Positions 1-7,351 are shown, counted from the stretch's first letter. The stretch is 8,973 nt of DNA from Pseudomonadota bacterium (GCA_030673265.1 DAOVJK010000111.1:1-8973); one strand, 5' to 3'. Notes: generated from the letters alone by a model not told the origin. Program-made: numbers and translations.

Positions 1-1
1 A

Positions 2-103
2 ACCGGTGGGGAAGTAGCCAAAGAACTCGGCGGCACAATTAAGGAGATTGGCGAGGACATCTTGAAAGGATACGACAAGATCAGCAATATTTTGAAAAAA
101 TGA
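2..103 (+). CDS. C-terminal fragment of a small helical Lys/Gly-rich protein
   Basis: An open frame runs in from the left edge and stops at TGA 101-103, giving the last 33 residues of a protein whose start lies outside the window. The visible part alternates Gly, Lys, Glu and hydrophobic residues (for example KELGGTIKEIGEDIL) and looks like an amphipathic helix with no Cys or Trp. The hexapeptide TIKEIG also occurs in the exported Lys-rich protein at 7523-7957, followed in both by another Gly/Lys/Ile helical stretch, so the two may be relatives. No family can be named from so short a piece. No U-tract terminator is visible between it and the Hsp20 gene 116 bp downstream, so read-through is possible. 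Confidence 0.5.
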   Translation, partial: TGGEVAKELGGTIKEIGEDILKGYDKISNILKK

Positions 104-148
104 AAGACTGGAATCATCTTGAATTGCTGATTTCACCGAAAATCAAAC

Positions 149-179
149 TCCGATAAATTGCGAGCCGGAAATTTACGGA
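149..179 (+). other. Bulged hairpin in the leader of the Hsp20 gene
   Basis: TCCG, a bulged A, then TAAATT (149-159) can pair with AATTTACGGA (170-179) around a 10-nt loop. It ends about 40 nt before the Hsp20 start and has no following T-run, so it is not a typical terminator. It does not include the ribosome binding site, which argues against a classical ROSE or fourU thermometer hairpin. Role unknown. Confidence 0.35.
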
Positions 180-204
180 TGAGGACTACATAATCAGCCC
201 AATG

Positions 205-212
205 AGAGAGAG
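205..212 (+). promoter_or_regulatory. Ribosome binding site choosing the Hsp20 start
   Basis: The purine run AGAGAGAG followed by G lies about 7 nt before ATG 220. The earlier in-frame ATG at 202 has no Shine-Dalgarno sequence upstream and itself overlaps this run, so 220 is the better start. Confidence 0.55.
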
Positions 213-219
213 GTCTATT

Positions 220-660
220 ATGGAACTGACGAAATGGGAGCCTTTTCGAGAAATGGAAGATGTCTTTGAAAGATTTTCAAGGCCACTCGGCTGGCATCAC
301 AGATTTGGTCAGGAACTGGCGAGACCCGGGAACTGGGTCCCGTGCGTCGACATCTCCGAAACCGACAAGGAGTTTGTTATCAAGGCGGAGATTCCCGATA
401 TCAGCAAAGAGGAGGTCAAGGTGACCGTGGAAAACGGGGTCCTTTCCTTTCGCGGGGAAAGGAAACAGGAGAAGGAAGAGAAAGGCAAAAAATTTCATCG
501 GATCGAACGTTACTACGGCTCATTTTGCCGCAGTTTTTCGCTGCCCGACAATGTTGATGAAAGCAAAATCGATGCCTCCTTCAAAGACGGCATGCTGGAG
601 CTGACCATTCCCAAGACTGAAACTAAAAAGCCCAAATCAATAGAGGTGGTGGTCAAATAG
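220..660 (+). CDS. hsp20: Small heat-shock protein, Hsp20/alpha-crystallin family
   Basis: An ATP-independent cytoplasmic holdase that binds unfolding proteins under stress and keeps them soluble for refolding by other chaperones. From ATG 220 it is 146 residues, normal for bacterial Hsp20. A short N-terminal arm (1-38, with a WEPFREME start common in this family) is followed by the alpha-crystallin domain (about 39-131). That domain contains the SFSLPDNVD strand, the A-x4-G-x-L signature (A119, G124, L126) and the closing IPK. The tail carries an I-E-V motif (141-143), the usual IxI/V plug for oligomer assembly. The frame stays open to an ATG at 202, but only 220 has a ribosome binding site. 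It is transcribed alone or with the gene at the left edge and ends at a strong terminator. I could not find a convincing sigma32 promoter. Confidence 0.95.
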   Translation: MELTKWEPFREMEDVFERFSRPLGWHHRFGQELARPGNWVPCVDISETDKEFVIKAEIPDISKEEVKVTVENGVLSFRGERKQEKEEKGKKFHRIERYYGSFCRSFSLPDNVDESKIDASFKDGMLELTIPKTETKKPKSIEVVVK

Positions 661-739
661 AAAATTGCTACCCGGCTGCAATAATAGATGTTGGAGTAAC
701 CATCATTTTGTTATAGACGTCAAGATTATCCCGACAAGC

Positions 740-780
740 AAAGCTGCCTGGCCGACTACGCCAGGCAGCTTTATTTTTTT
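740..780 (+). terminator. Rho-independent terminator after the Hsp20 gene
   Basis: AAAGCTGCCTGG (740-751) pairs perfectly with CCAGGCAGCTTT (761-772) around a 9-nt loop and is followed by ATTTTTTT. This 12-bp GC-rich stem with a T-run is a textbook plus-strand terminator 80 nt after the hsp20 stop. The converging ligase gene ends at 814, and read from the minus strand the stem is followed by the weaker T-rich stretch GCTTTGCTTGTC, so it may serve both genes. Confidence 0.92.
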
Positions 781-813
781 GCTGAAAAGCCTGTTCCTGT
801 GGGTCAGAACTTT

Positions 814-1650
814 TTATTCATAGTTGAAATTTTCGTGAAGATATGAAGGGAATTTGGGAATACCTGATTTATAGAACCCGTAATATTTAAAAGTGATGAC
901 CGTACCGACCGGGGGAGGATTTTTCCGCACTGCATCGCTGAACCCTGAGCCTATCTTGAACCGCAATTTATCCAGGGGAAGTTCGACAAGCAGAGAACCC
1001 ATTCGACCACCATTTCTGCCTTCCCCACCAAGATGAGCGATGACCACCGCTTCCATATCAGAATAATTTTTCAATTTCAAAACATCTTTACTTCGGCCCG
1101 GTCTATAAAAGGAACCGGACTTTCTCAAAATGATCCCTTCGCCACCAACCTCCTCGATCATTTTCAGTTCATTCTGCAGATACTCTTCGCTGGTTGCCGG
1201 TTTATGTTCAATAACGAAGACAAATTCTGACGGGTGGCGGCCAAACCACATTTTAGCAATATTCAACCGTTCTTCAAATCCGCCTGTTGCTTTTGGTACA
1301 TCAAAAATCGCGAATTTCAGTTCATGCCAGCCAATATGTGCATCTTTCTGCATGACAATGCTGACTGTTTTTTCAAAAGTCCCCCGCCCACCCCATAATT
1401 CTCCCTCTACCTCGAAATCAGGAAAATTCTTCGTGAATGATTGCGGTGGGTTGAAGGGGATCCCATTTTTTGACAGCAATCTTTGGCCATCCCAATAGCC
1501 CCTTACCCCATCAAGTTTCTCACTCATCAGCCAATCGGATAAGTCAATGCCCTCTTCGTAAACAAGGGGCAGCATGATCTCCTGGGCTTGGGCGTGTTGT
1601 AGGGAAAAGCAGCTTATGAACACTAATAGGCAGATAATCTTTTTCATCAT
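814..1650 (-). CDS. ligE: Periplasmic ATP-dependent DNA ligase (Lig E type)
   Basis: Seals nicks in double-stranded DNA through a lysyl-AMP intermediate. The 278-residue protein is a minimal ligase: an adenylation domain plus OB fold only. A Sec signal peptide (about 1-22, basic start, hydrophobic core, AQA/Q cleavage) sends it to the periplasm, as is typical of Lig E. Adenylation motifs are all visible: motif I EKLDGVRG with nucleophile K45, motif Ia-like SKNG (60-63), motif III EGEL (82-85), IIIa FAIFD (113-117), motif IV EGIILRK (171-177) and motif V LKLK (191-194). The OB domain fills the rest. An AGGAAAG ribosome site precedes two adjacent ATGs; either may be used. The gene is divergent from the cbbQ-like operon and convergent with hsp20. 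The family has been linked by others to uptake or repair of extracellular DNA; nothing in the window proves that role here. Confidence 0.9.
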   Translation of the reverse strand: MMKKIICLLVFISCFSLQHAQAQEIMLPLVYEEGIDLSDWLMSEKLDGVRGYWDGQRLLSKNGIPFNPPQSFTKNFPDFEVEGELWGGRGTFEKTVSIVMQKDAHIGWHELKFAIFDVPKATGGFEERLNIAKMWFGRHPSEFVFVIEHKPATSEEYLQNELKMIEEVGGEGIILRKSGSFYRPGRSKDVLKLKNYSDMEAVVIAHLGGEGRNGGRMGSLLVELPLDKLRFKIGSGFSDAVRKNPPPVGTVITFKYYGFYKSGIPKFPSYLHENFNYE

Positions 1651-1807
1651 TACGCTTTCCTGTTTTTATGACCTGCAAAATAATTTCAGACAGACAGTAT
1701 GCCTGTCAAGTTGGCACCCCATCGACTATATAACAGACTGTCGAAGCACACGCAATCGATATGTCAGGGGGTTGGCAAAATAATCCGCCATTCAGTTATT
1801 GGCTCCA

Positions 1808-1836
1808 TTGATAAAAACAGGAATCATTCTTATCTT
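1808..1836 (+). promoter_or_regulatory. Sigma70-like promoter of the cbbQ-cbbO operon
   Basis: TTGATA (1808-1813), a 17-nt spacer and TATCTT (1831-1836) form a plausible sigma70-type promoter. Transcription would start near 1843, leaving a leader of about 18 nt with the GGAGG ribosome site. Its position also argues against any start codon upstream of 1861. Confidence 0.5.
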
Positions 1837-1851
1837 TTGAGGCAATACAAT

Positions 1852-1857
1852 GGAGGT
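1852..1857 (+). promoter_or_regulatory. Ribosome binding site of the cbbQ-like gene
   Basis: GGAGGT lies 3-4 nt before ATG 1861, a strong Shine-Dalgarno match that fixes the start. The frame is open further upstream to 1699, but that extension has no such site and lacks family similarity. Confidence 0.8.
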
Positions 1858-1860
1858 AAT

Positions 1861-2673
1861 ATGCCGAACACTGAACAGCGTCTGGAAGAACATCTTATTA
1901 CGGATGAGCCCTTCTATCTGCCCCAGGGTGATGAAATGGGCATCGCCAAGGCAGCTTATCAACACACAATCCCCCTTCTTCTGAAAGGCCCGACCGGCTG
2001 CGGCAAGACCCGCTTCATCCAACATCTGGCCTGGCACCTTAAACGGCCACTGATAACGGTTTCATGCCATGACGACCTCTCCACCGGCGACCTGGTCGGA
2101 CGTTTCCTGATTAAGGGCGGCGAAGCAGTTTGGGTCGATGGCCCCTTAACTATGGCCGTTCGCCGCGGGGCAATCTGTTATCTTGATGAGGTAGTCGAAG
2201 CCAGGAAAGACACCACCGTGGTTATCCATCCCCTTGCCGATGACCGGCGTGAACTACCCATTGAAAAACTGGGCGAACTCCTGACCGCACCGCCGGAATT
2301 CATGCTGGTCATCTCCTATAACCCCGGCTACCAGAGCGTCTTAAAAGACCTCAAGCCATCAACCAGGCAACGCTTTGTCTCGATCGAGCTCAACTATCCG
2401 AATGCGGCTCTGGAGACAGATATCGTCTGCCACGAATCGGGCCTTGACCAGGAAACCGGCGCAGCCCTGGTCCGTCTGGCCACAATGACTCGGCATCTCA
2501 AAAATGAAGGATTACCGGAAGGAGCCAGCACCAGACTATTAATTCATGCCGGCAAACTGTTTGGCTCCGGCATGGATCGGCGGCGGGCCTGCCGGGCCGC
2601 CATCAGCGAAACCCTGACCGATGAACCGGAATTGCTGGCGGCCATCACCGAAATGGTCAACTCGATTTTCTAA
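1861..2673 (+). CDS. cbbQ: MoxR-type AAA+ ATPase, CbbQ/NorQ family
   Basis: A hexameric ATPase that works with a VWA partner as a protein-remodelling machine. CbbQ/CbbO reactivate inhibited RuBisCO, while NorQ/NorD are needed for metal insertion into nitric oxide reductase. The 270-residue length is typical. Visible motifs: Walker A GPTGCGKT (43-50), the family-specific CHDDLSTGDLVGR segment (69-81), Walker B ICYLDE (105-110), VVEARKDT just after it, sensor 1 in SYNPGYQ (N154) and the arginine-finger region STRQRF (167-172). A C-terminal helical lid follows, with GASTRLLIHAG as a sensor 2-like stretch. The partner gene starts 19 nt downstream. No cbbL/cbbS/cbbM or norB/norC gene is in the window, so the symbol reflects family membership and not a proven RuBisCO target. 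Confidence 0.93.
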   Translation: MPNTEQRLEEHLITDEPFYLPQGDEMGIAKAAYQHTIPLLLKGPTGCGKTRFIQHLAWHLKRPLITVSCHDDLSTGDLVGRFLIKGGEAVWVDGPLTMAVRRGAICYLDEVVEARKDTTVVIHPLADDRRELPIEKLGELLTAPPEFMLVISYNPGYQSVLKDLKPSTRQRFVSIELNYPNAALETDIVCHESGLDQETGAALVRLATMTRHLKNEGLPEGASTRLLIHAGKLFGSGMDRRRACRAAISETLTDEPELLAAITEMVNSIF

Positions 2674-2692
2674 TCGGTCTGACCGGAATGAT

Positions 2693-5044
2693 ATGATCCT
2701 CGCAATACTCAAAAAGAGATTTCTGGACCTGCTGCCGCCACCACTGCCCAGTGACTGGGAAGCGGAAGAGAACCTCGAGCAACTGACGGAACTTCCCGTC
2801 CGCTTACAGGATTTGATTCTCCAACAAGTTCCGGCCATCTGGCCGGTGAGCAACTCGCTCTGTTATTCCTACCTGGCCTGTGCCGATACCGCCATCTCTT
2901 GCCTGGGTGAAGAGCAGATCGTCAATTGGGTCGCGGCGCTCCTTGATCTCTACGAGAAAGAAGGGTTAAAAGCGGCCCAGGCCTTCATGGCTGACATCGA
3001 AAACAACTATCTATGCCAGCTCCAAGGCGAAACCGGGATCCGTTTGGACGAAGTTATCACCCGGCTCCGACCCTATGCTGAGGGGATAGTCAGACGGTCT
3101 GTTACCCTTGAGGAAGGCACCAGACTTTATACCGATACCGCCCGCATCTTCCTGCCCGGCAAGTTGACGGTATTGCCAAGCACAACCGAGAATTTTCTCT
3201 TATACAAACTGATGCTCACCACCCAGCTGGCCCTGATCAATAGCTGTACCTATGAAATGGTTATCGGCGGCGATTCTTCCTTTGCCCAGGTCCTGCAGGA
3301 AAAACATGGATCTGGTCATAGCCCCGAACAGATAAAGATCGAAGACTTCTGGAATATATTCCCGGAACCACGACTGGCAGAGGATCTCTTCACCCTGGCC
3401 GAAGGCTGGCGAATTGGCGAACAGATGGCCGCAGATTTTCCGGGATTATGGAGGGATACGGTCGGGCTTCGCCGGCAGCTGGCAGAGCAGCGCCGGCCCT
3501 TGTCTTCCTTAAAGGGTAAAAGCCGGGTGGTCGAGGCCTTGAGCCTCTACCTGATGAACGGCCGAACCGACCAGGCGAGCGGTCTTAGCAACCAACACTT
3601 TAGCTGGCTCACAAACCAGCTCAGCGAACCAGCCCGAACTGCCAAAGACTCAGCCCTTAAGGCGGCGGCAATCTATGCCCTGCTCAACAACATCCAACAA
3701 CCTTACGAACCGGTGGAACCCCTGCCCTATCTAGGCAGATTGCAGCCGGCCGCAGCCCACCAGGTCCACCTGCAGGAGCGGGCTGAAACCAAGGAAAAAT
3801 TCATCAAAGCCCTGGCCGCTATCCTGGCGGACAGCAAGCCGTCGACAGCTGACATGCAAAGTAAAGATAACGAGTTCGGAGAACCACCGGCCAGATTGAA
3901 TAGTGATGACGCAACCGCCCTGCTGATCGCGCCAGGCCCAAAAGATCAATCTGAACCGCCGGAAACAGCCAACAACCTATCCGAGCCCAGCCAGCTCCTG
4001 ATCATCGATGGCCCTGCTATTGAGATCCCTGAGGCGCTCAAAGAACTGGCCGCCGAAATCAAGGCCGATCTCGGTCTGATCCCGAATGAATATATCTCCG
4101 CCGCCCACGGCTTGGCCGGTAAGGGTGAGCCACCAGAAAATATTGGTTCTGATCGCGAAGGGAAAAGTCTGCAGGGGGTAATTACTTACGACGAATGGGA
4201 TTACCGGCGGGCCGGATTCCGTAAGGACTGGTGTCTACTCAATGAAAAAATGGTCCGGCCGGTCAAGGGCACCTTCGTGCAAAACACAATGGATAAGTAC
4301 CGGGGACTGCTGATCAAGCTTAAAAAACAGTTCGAGATGCTCCGCTGTACGGAACGTTTAGTCAAGAGACAACGGGATGGCGATGATATCGACCTGGACG
4401 CGGTCATTGAATCGATCTCGGACATCCGGGCCGGCAGGTCTGGCTCGGAACAACTCTTCGTCAGGTTGAAGCGTGACGACCGGGACATTGCCGTAATGTT
4501 TTTAATCGACATGTCATCATCAACCGAGGGCTGGGTCGGTGAGGCGCTCAAGGAAGCCCTGATCCTGATGGGCGAAGCGCTGGAAGTTCTGGGTGACCGT
4601 TATGCCATCTCCGGCTTTTCCGGGATGAGACGGAGCCGATCTGATTTTTACCATATCAAGGATTTTGCTGAAAATTATAATAAAGAGATAAAGGGGCGAA
4701 TCGCCGCAATTACGCCCCAGGAATATACCAGGATGGGGCCGCCAGTTCGACATGCGACCAAGATATTGCAAGAGGTGGACGCCAAGGTCAGGCTGCTGAT
4801 AATTCTTTCGGACGGTAAGCCGGAGGATTACGACGACTACAAGGGGGAATACGCCATTGAAGACACCCGCCATGCCTTGATCGAGGCCAAAACGGTCGGC
4901 ATCCACCCCTTCTGCATCACTATCGACCAGCAGGCCCACGACTACAACGCCCATATGTACGGCGAGGTTAATTACATCTTTCTGGACAAGGTCAGTGACC
5001 TGCCGCTCCGCATGCCGGCTATCTATCGAAACCTGACAACTTGA
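2693..5044 (+). CDS. cbbO: VWA-domain protein, CbbO/NorD family
   Basis: Adaptor partner of the preceding AAA+ ATPase. In known pairs one CbbO docks on the CbbQ hexamer and uses its VWA domain to grip the target enzyme. From ATG 2693 it has 783 residues, about the size of CbbO. A long helical N-terminal part includes the family-type YTDTARIFLP segment (from Y146). A Pro/Ser/Glu-rich low-complexity linker (about 385-440) follows, then the YDEWDYRR and WCLL stretch (499-513), then a C-terminal VWA domain. The MIDAS is complete: D606-x-S608-x-S610, T679 and D707 in LSDGKPEDY. No signal peptide or membrane segment is seen, so it is cytoplasmic. The frame is open back to 2621, but that would overlap the ATPase gene by 53 nt and lacks family sequence; a weak GGAA precedes 2693. 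NorD is the alternative name. Confidence 0.9.
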   Translation: MILAILKKRFLDLLPPPLPSDWEAEENLEQLTELPVRLQDLILQQVPAIWPVSNSLCYSYLACADTAISCLGEEQIVNWVAALLDLYEKEGLKAAQAFMADIENNYLCQLQGETGIRLDEVITRLRPYAEGIVRRSVTLEEGTRLYTDTARIFLPGKLTVLPSTTENFLLYKLMLTTQLALINSCTYEMVIGGDSSFAQVLQEKHGSGHSPEQIKIEDFWNIFPEPRLAEDLFTLAEGWRIGEQMAADFPGLWRDTVGLRRQLAEQRRPLSSLKGKSRVVEALSLYLMNGRTDQASGLSNQHFSWLTNQLSEPARTAKDSALKAAAIYALLNNIQQPYEPVEPLPYLGRLQPAAAHQVHLQERAETKEKFIKALAAILADSKPSTADMQSKDNEFGEPPARLNSDDATALLIAPGPKDQSEPPETANNLSEPSQLLIIDGPAIEIPEALKELAAEIKADLGLIPNEYISAAHGLAGKGEPPENIGSDREGKSLQGVITYDEWDYRRAGFRKDWCLLNEKMVRPVKGTFVQNTMDKYRGLLIKLKKQFEMLRCTERLVKRQRDGDDIDLDAVIESISDIRAGRSGSEQLFVRLKRDDRDIAVMFLIDMSSSTEGWVGEALKEALILMGEALEVLGDRYAISGFSGMRRSRSDFYHIKDFAENYNKEIKGRIAAITPQEYTRMGPPVRHATKILQEVDAKVRLLIILSDGKPEDYDDYKGEYAIEDTRHALIEAKTVGIHPFCITIDQQAHDYNAHMYGEVNYIFLDKVSDLPLRMPAIYRNLTT

Positions 5045-5046
5045 TT

Positions 5047-5077
5047 ACTAACCAGGAAAGCATAAGGGCAGGTTAGT
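5047..5077. terminator. Possible bidirectional hairpin between convergent genes
   Basis: ACTAACC (5047-5053) pairs with GGTTAGT (5071-5077) around a 17-nt loop in the 40-bp gap between the VWA gene and the methyltransferase gene. There is no clear T-run on either strand, so termination here is only a suggestion from its location. Confidence 0.3.
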
Positions 5078-5084
5078 TGCGCCA

Positions 5085-6641
5085 TTATTTCTTCTGCATA
5101 ACAAAAAGATAACCCTGCAACCACTGGCCTTTTTCCTTGCGTAAATCAACTTCCCGACAAGCCTCCACTGAAAACCCATATTCCCCGGCCAGACCCACCA
5201 GATATTCCTCTGCATAGGCATAGCGGCCGGAAGCCTGCAGTTGGTGATCACCAGGGCCTTGCAGCTGTTCGACCGTGAACAGCAGGTGGCCGCTCGTCCC
5301 GACCCGATTCTGAACTGATGCGAAGAAAGGAGCAAGGTCACCCAGATATATTAAAACATCAGCGACAACGATTAGATCAAAAACTCCGCCATAACCGACA
5401 AGAAACTCCACAATTTCACCACAGTGGAGTTCATCATAATCACCCTTCTCTGCCGCCTTAGCCAACATTTTGCCGGACAGATCAACCCCGACCATCTGCT
5501 TGGCAATATCCCTGAATCGACTGCCGACCAGACCGGTGCCGCAGCCAAGATCGGCTACCTTGGGGAACTGCTGATTCGGGCCAAGCAGCTCGCCCGCGAT
5601 TTCTCTCAGCAACTCAGGTGAATTATAGCCAAGATCACCGGTAAGGCTATTATCGAAATTATCCGCATAGCTATCAAAAAGGTCCCGGACGTAATCGCGG
5701 GGGGCAGAATCCCGGCCGCAACCGGTCAGAGCAGCCAGCATATACTCAGCCGATTCAACCTGATGGCCAAGCTCTATCGCCTTAGCGTAACACTCAATCG
5801 CCTGGTCGAGCCTATCGACCGTCTGAAGAACAATCGCCAGATTTGTGTAAGCGGCGCCATAATCCGGCCGCAGGCTGATCGCTTTGCGGTAACAGGCCTC
5901 CGCCCGTTCCAACTCTTTTAGCTGTTTGCAGACCACCCCAAGCGAGTTATGTAGTTCGGCATTCTCGGGGTCGAGCTCCAAAGCTTTTTGATAATGGGCG
6001 GCGGCGGCCTCGAGGTTGCCCTGCTTAGTCAGGGCTACCGCCAGATTATAATAGGTATCAATATCATCAGGCCGGGCGACCAGAGCCTGTTCGTAACAGG
6101 TGACGGATAGATCATAAGCCCCCTGTTCGAAATGAATAAGGCCAAGATTGTAGAAGGCAGTGGCGTGGGCAGGATCGAGCTCGACCGCCTGTTGATAGCA
6201 ATGTAGCGCCTTCTCCAGCTCCCCTTGCTGATAACAAACCAGCCCGAGATTATAATGGGTGTCGGTGTGGTTCGAATTTTGAGTAATTGCTTGCCTGTAA
6301 GTAGCGGCTGCTTTATCCAAGAAACCTTGGTCTCGATAGGCATTGGCCAGCTGGGACAGAACTTGAAAATTATCCGGTTCATGCTCAAGCACTTTATTAT
6401 AACATAAAATAGCCGCCGACAATTCGCCGTTACTCTGCCTGATCATACCCAGGTTAAAACAGGCATAGATGTTATCCGACTGAACCTTTAGAACTCCCTG
6501 GTAAATTACGGCTGCCTCAGCAAAGAGGTTCTCATCAAGAAAGGCCAAAGCCCGCTGCAGCATCTCTTCAATAGCTTCAGGAGATGATAAAGAAGTGACC
6601 TGCGCAGAGTTCTGCTGATCTAAATAATGATTTGCTTCCAT
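5085..6641 (-). CDS. TPR-repeat protein fused to a SAM-dependent methyltransferase
   Basis: A 518-residue cytoplasmic protein with two parts. The N-terminal part holds one partial TPR (about 24-57) and seven canonical 34-residue TPRs in exact register (58-91, 92-125, 126-159, 160-193, 194-227, 228-261, 262-295), each with the YNLG...A...Y..A..L.P pattern. This is a protein-binding superhelix. The C-terminal part is a class I Rossmann methyltransferase: motif I VADLGCGTG (362-370), an acidic residue after beta 2 in GVDLSGKML, and FDLIVVADVLIYLGD as the motif IV region. This fits the predicted methyltransferases with TPR repeats (COG4976-like). The methylated substrate is unknown; the TPRs probably recruit a protein. 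The start lacks a strong ribosome site. The gene stands alone, convergent with the VWA gene. Confidence 0.88.
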   Translation of the reverse strand: MEANHYLDQQNSAQVTSLSSPEAIEEMLQRALAFLDENLFAEAAVIYQGVLKVQSDNIYACFNLGMIRQSNGELSAAILCYNKVLEHEPDNFQVLSQLANAYRDQGFLDKAAATYRQAITQNSNHTDTHYNLGLVCYQQGELEKALHCYQQAVELDPAHATAFYNLGLIHFEQGAYDLSVTCYEQALVARPDDIDTYYNLAVALTKQGNLEAAAAHYQKALELDPENAELHNSLGVVCKQLKELERAEACYRKAISLRPDYGAAYTNLAIVLQTVDRLDQAIECYAKAIELGHQVESAEYMLAALTGCGRDSAPRDYVRDLFDSYADNFDNSLTGDLGYNSPELLREIAGELLGPNQQFPKVADLGCGTGLVGSRFRDIAKQMVGVDLSGKMLAKAAEKGDYDELHCGEIVEFLVGYGGVFDLIVVADVLIYLGDLAPFFASVQNRVGTSGHLLFTVEQLQGPGDHQLQASGRYAYAEEYLVGLAGEYGFSVEACREVDLRKEKGQWLQGYLFVMQKK

Positions 6642-6988
6642 AAGTGATTACGACCAAAGATCTCTGCCTCTGAATTTCCCCAGGACATCAATCTTCTCAA
6701 CTCGGTTTGATTAAATTGGCAAACAAAGTCGTCAATTTTTTAATTAAATCCAATTCGCTATAAATTAAGAAGACACGAAAGAGATAGGCGCAGACCAGAT
6801 CTAAATTGGAATAGGCACCGCATTATTTGCATTCCACCTCAAATATTATGACCTAGTGCAAAATGGCCTAGCTAATCCAGCCTTTTAGTTTGATAAAAGA
6901 AGATCCTCGAACCTACCCGATCCGGGGATCTTTTTTGGGACAACATCTTTCTGATCAACCGGGGGAATACCGCCTGATTAAATTGTCC
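6642..6988. other. 347-bp intergenic region without a gene
   Basis: This region holds the upstream sequence of the TPR-methyltransferase gene and the 3' end of the 120-residue gene. It is AT-rich around 6720-6775 and contains one clear hairpin terminator (6896-6936). A TTGACG box (6730-6735, minus strand) could be part of a promoter for the methyltransferase gene, but a -10 at proper spacing is not convincing. I see no small gene with a ribosome binding site. Confidence 0.6.
6896..6936 (-). terminator. Terminator after the 120-residue gene (bidirectional shape)
   Basis: AAGATCCTCG (6900-6909) pairs with CGGGGATCTT (6923-6932) with one G-U pair and a 13-nt loop. Flanking AAAAG and TTTT extend the stem. 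Read on the minus strand it lies about 50 nt after the stop of the 6989-7351 gene and is followed by CTTTTATC. Read on the plus strand the T-run is longer (six Ts), but no plus-strand gene leads into it. Confidence 0.7.
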
Positions 6989-7351
6989 TTACATCCTGAT
7001 CTTTGCTTCTGTTTTAGCGGGGTTCTTTGCCAATCTTATATAATGATTGGCGGCGACCTTAGCCAGACGCCCCATTACTTGCGGCAGATCGGAACTAGCC
7101 CAAACTGTGTTAAAATCATCAGATGAGAGCAATCGCTCATGTAGTTGGAAATGGGGGTCACTATCGGGCAGCAAATTGGTGTCATCAAAATTAAAGGTCA
7201 TTCCCCCTGCAAAAACACTATTAAATAGATCTTGAGCAGTATAGGCAAAAAACTTCTTAAGGTCTTCAGTTGATTCGGCGTGATTAACCTTGTTTCTGAA
7301 ATCATGGAGAATGATCTTTTCAATTTTGCTATATGACATCCTTTTCGACAT
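6989..7351 (-). CDS. Uncharacterised 120-residue protein
   Basis: I do not recognise the family. The 120-residue product has no signal peptide, membrane segment or Cys, and looks like a small soluble mostly helical cytoplasmic protein. The N-terminus is basic (MSKRMSYSKIEKI), the middle contains FFAYTAQDLFNSVFAGG and an acidic DSDPHFQLHERLLSSDDF stretch, and the C-terminus is basic again (RLAKNPAKTEAKIRM). GGAGAG lies 5-6 nt before the first ATG; a second ATG four codons later is possible but less well placed. It has its own near-consensus promoter (7412-7441) and a hairpin terminator behind it, so it appears to be a single-gene transcript. That signal set and a normal composition support it being a real gene. 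Confidence 0.75.
   Translation of the reverse strand: MSKRMSYSKIEKIILHDFRNKVNHAESTEDLKKFFAYTAQDLFNSVFAGGMTFNFDDTNLLPDSDPHFQLHERLLSSDDFNTVWASSDLPQVMGRLAKVAANHYIRLAKNPAKTEAKIRM

Noticed and set aside
118..123. CTTGAA box as a sigma32 -35 element for hsp20
   Set aside because: No CCCCAT-like -10 lies at the expected distance, so the match is probably chance.
1693..1707. GACAG-TATGC-CTGTC inverted repeat between ligE and cbbQ as an operator
   Set aside because: Only five-base arms, not aligned with a clear promoter; this could easily occur by chance.
1699..1860. Upstream in-frame extension of the cbbQ-like gene
   Set aside because: It would start before the predicted promoter, lacks a ribosome site and shows no family sequence. 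GGAGGT before 1861 is much better.
2621..2692. Upstream in-frame extension of the CbbO-like gene
   Set aside because: It overlaps the ATPase coding region in another frame; the extra 24 residues look like frame-shifted codons. 2693 gives the usual family length.
4201..4954. Minus-strand open frames inside the VWA gene
   Set aside because: The plus-strand frame encodes the complete VWA domain with MIDAS residues; the antisense frames have no start signals or recognisable domains.
6708..6735. TTGACG-based promoter for the TPR-methyltransferase gene
   Set aside because: The best -10 (TTTAAT) is only 14 nt away, and the one at 16 nt is a poor match.
6890..7126. Plus-strand open frame of 78 codons
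   Set aside because: It starts inside a terminator hairpin, has no ribosome site, and runs antisense to the 120-residue gene.
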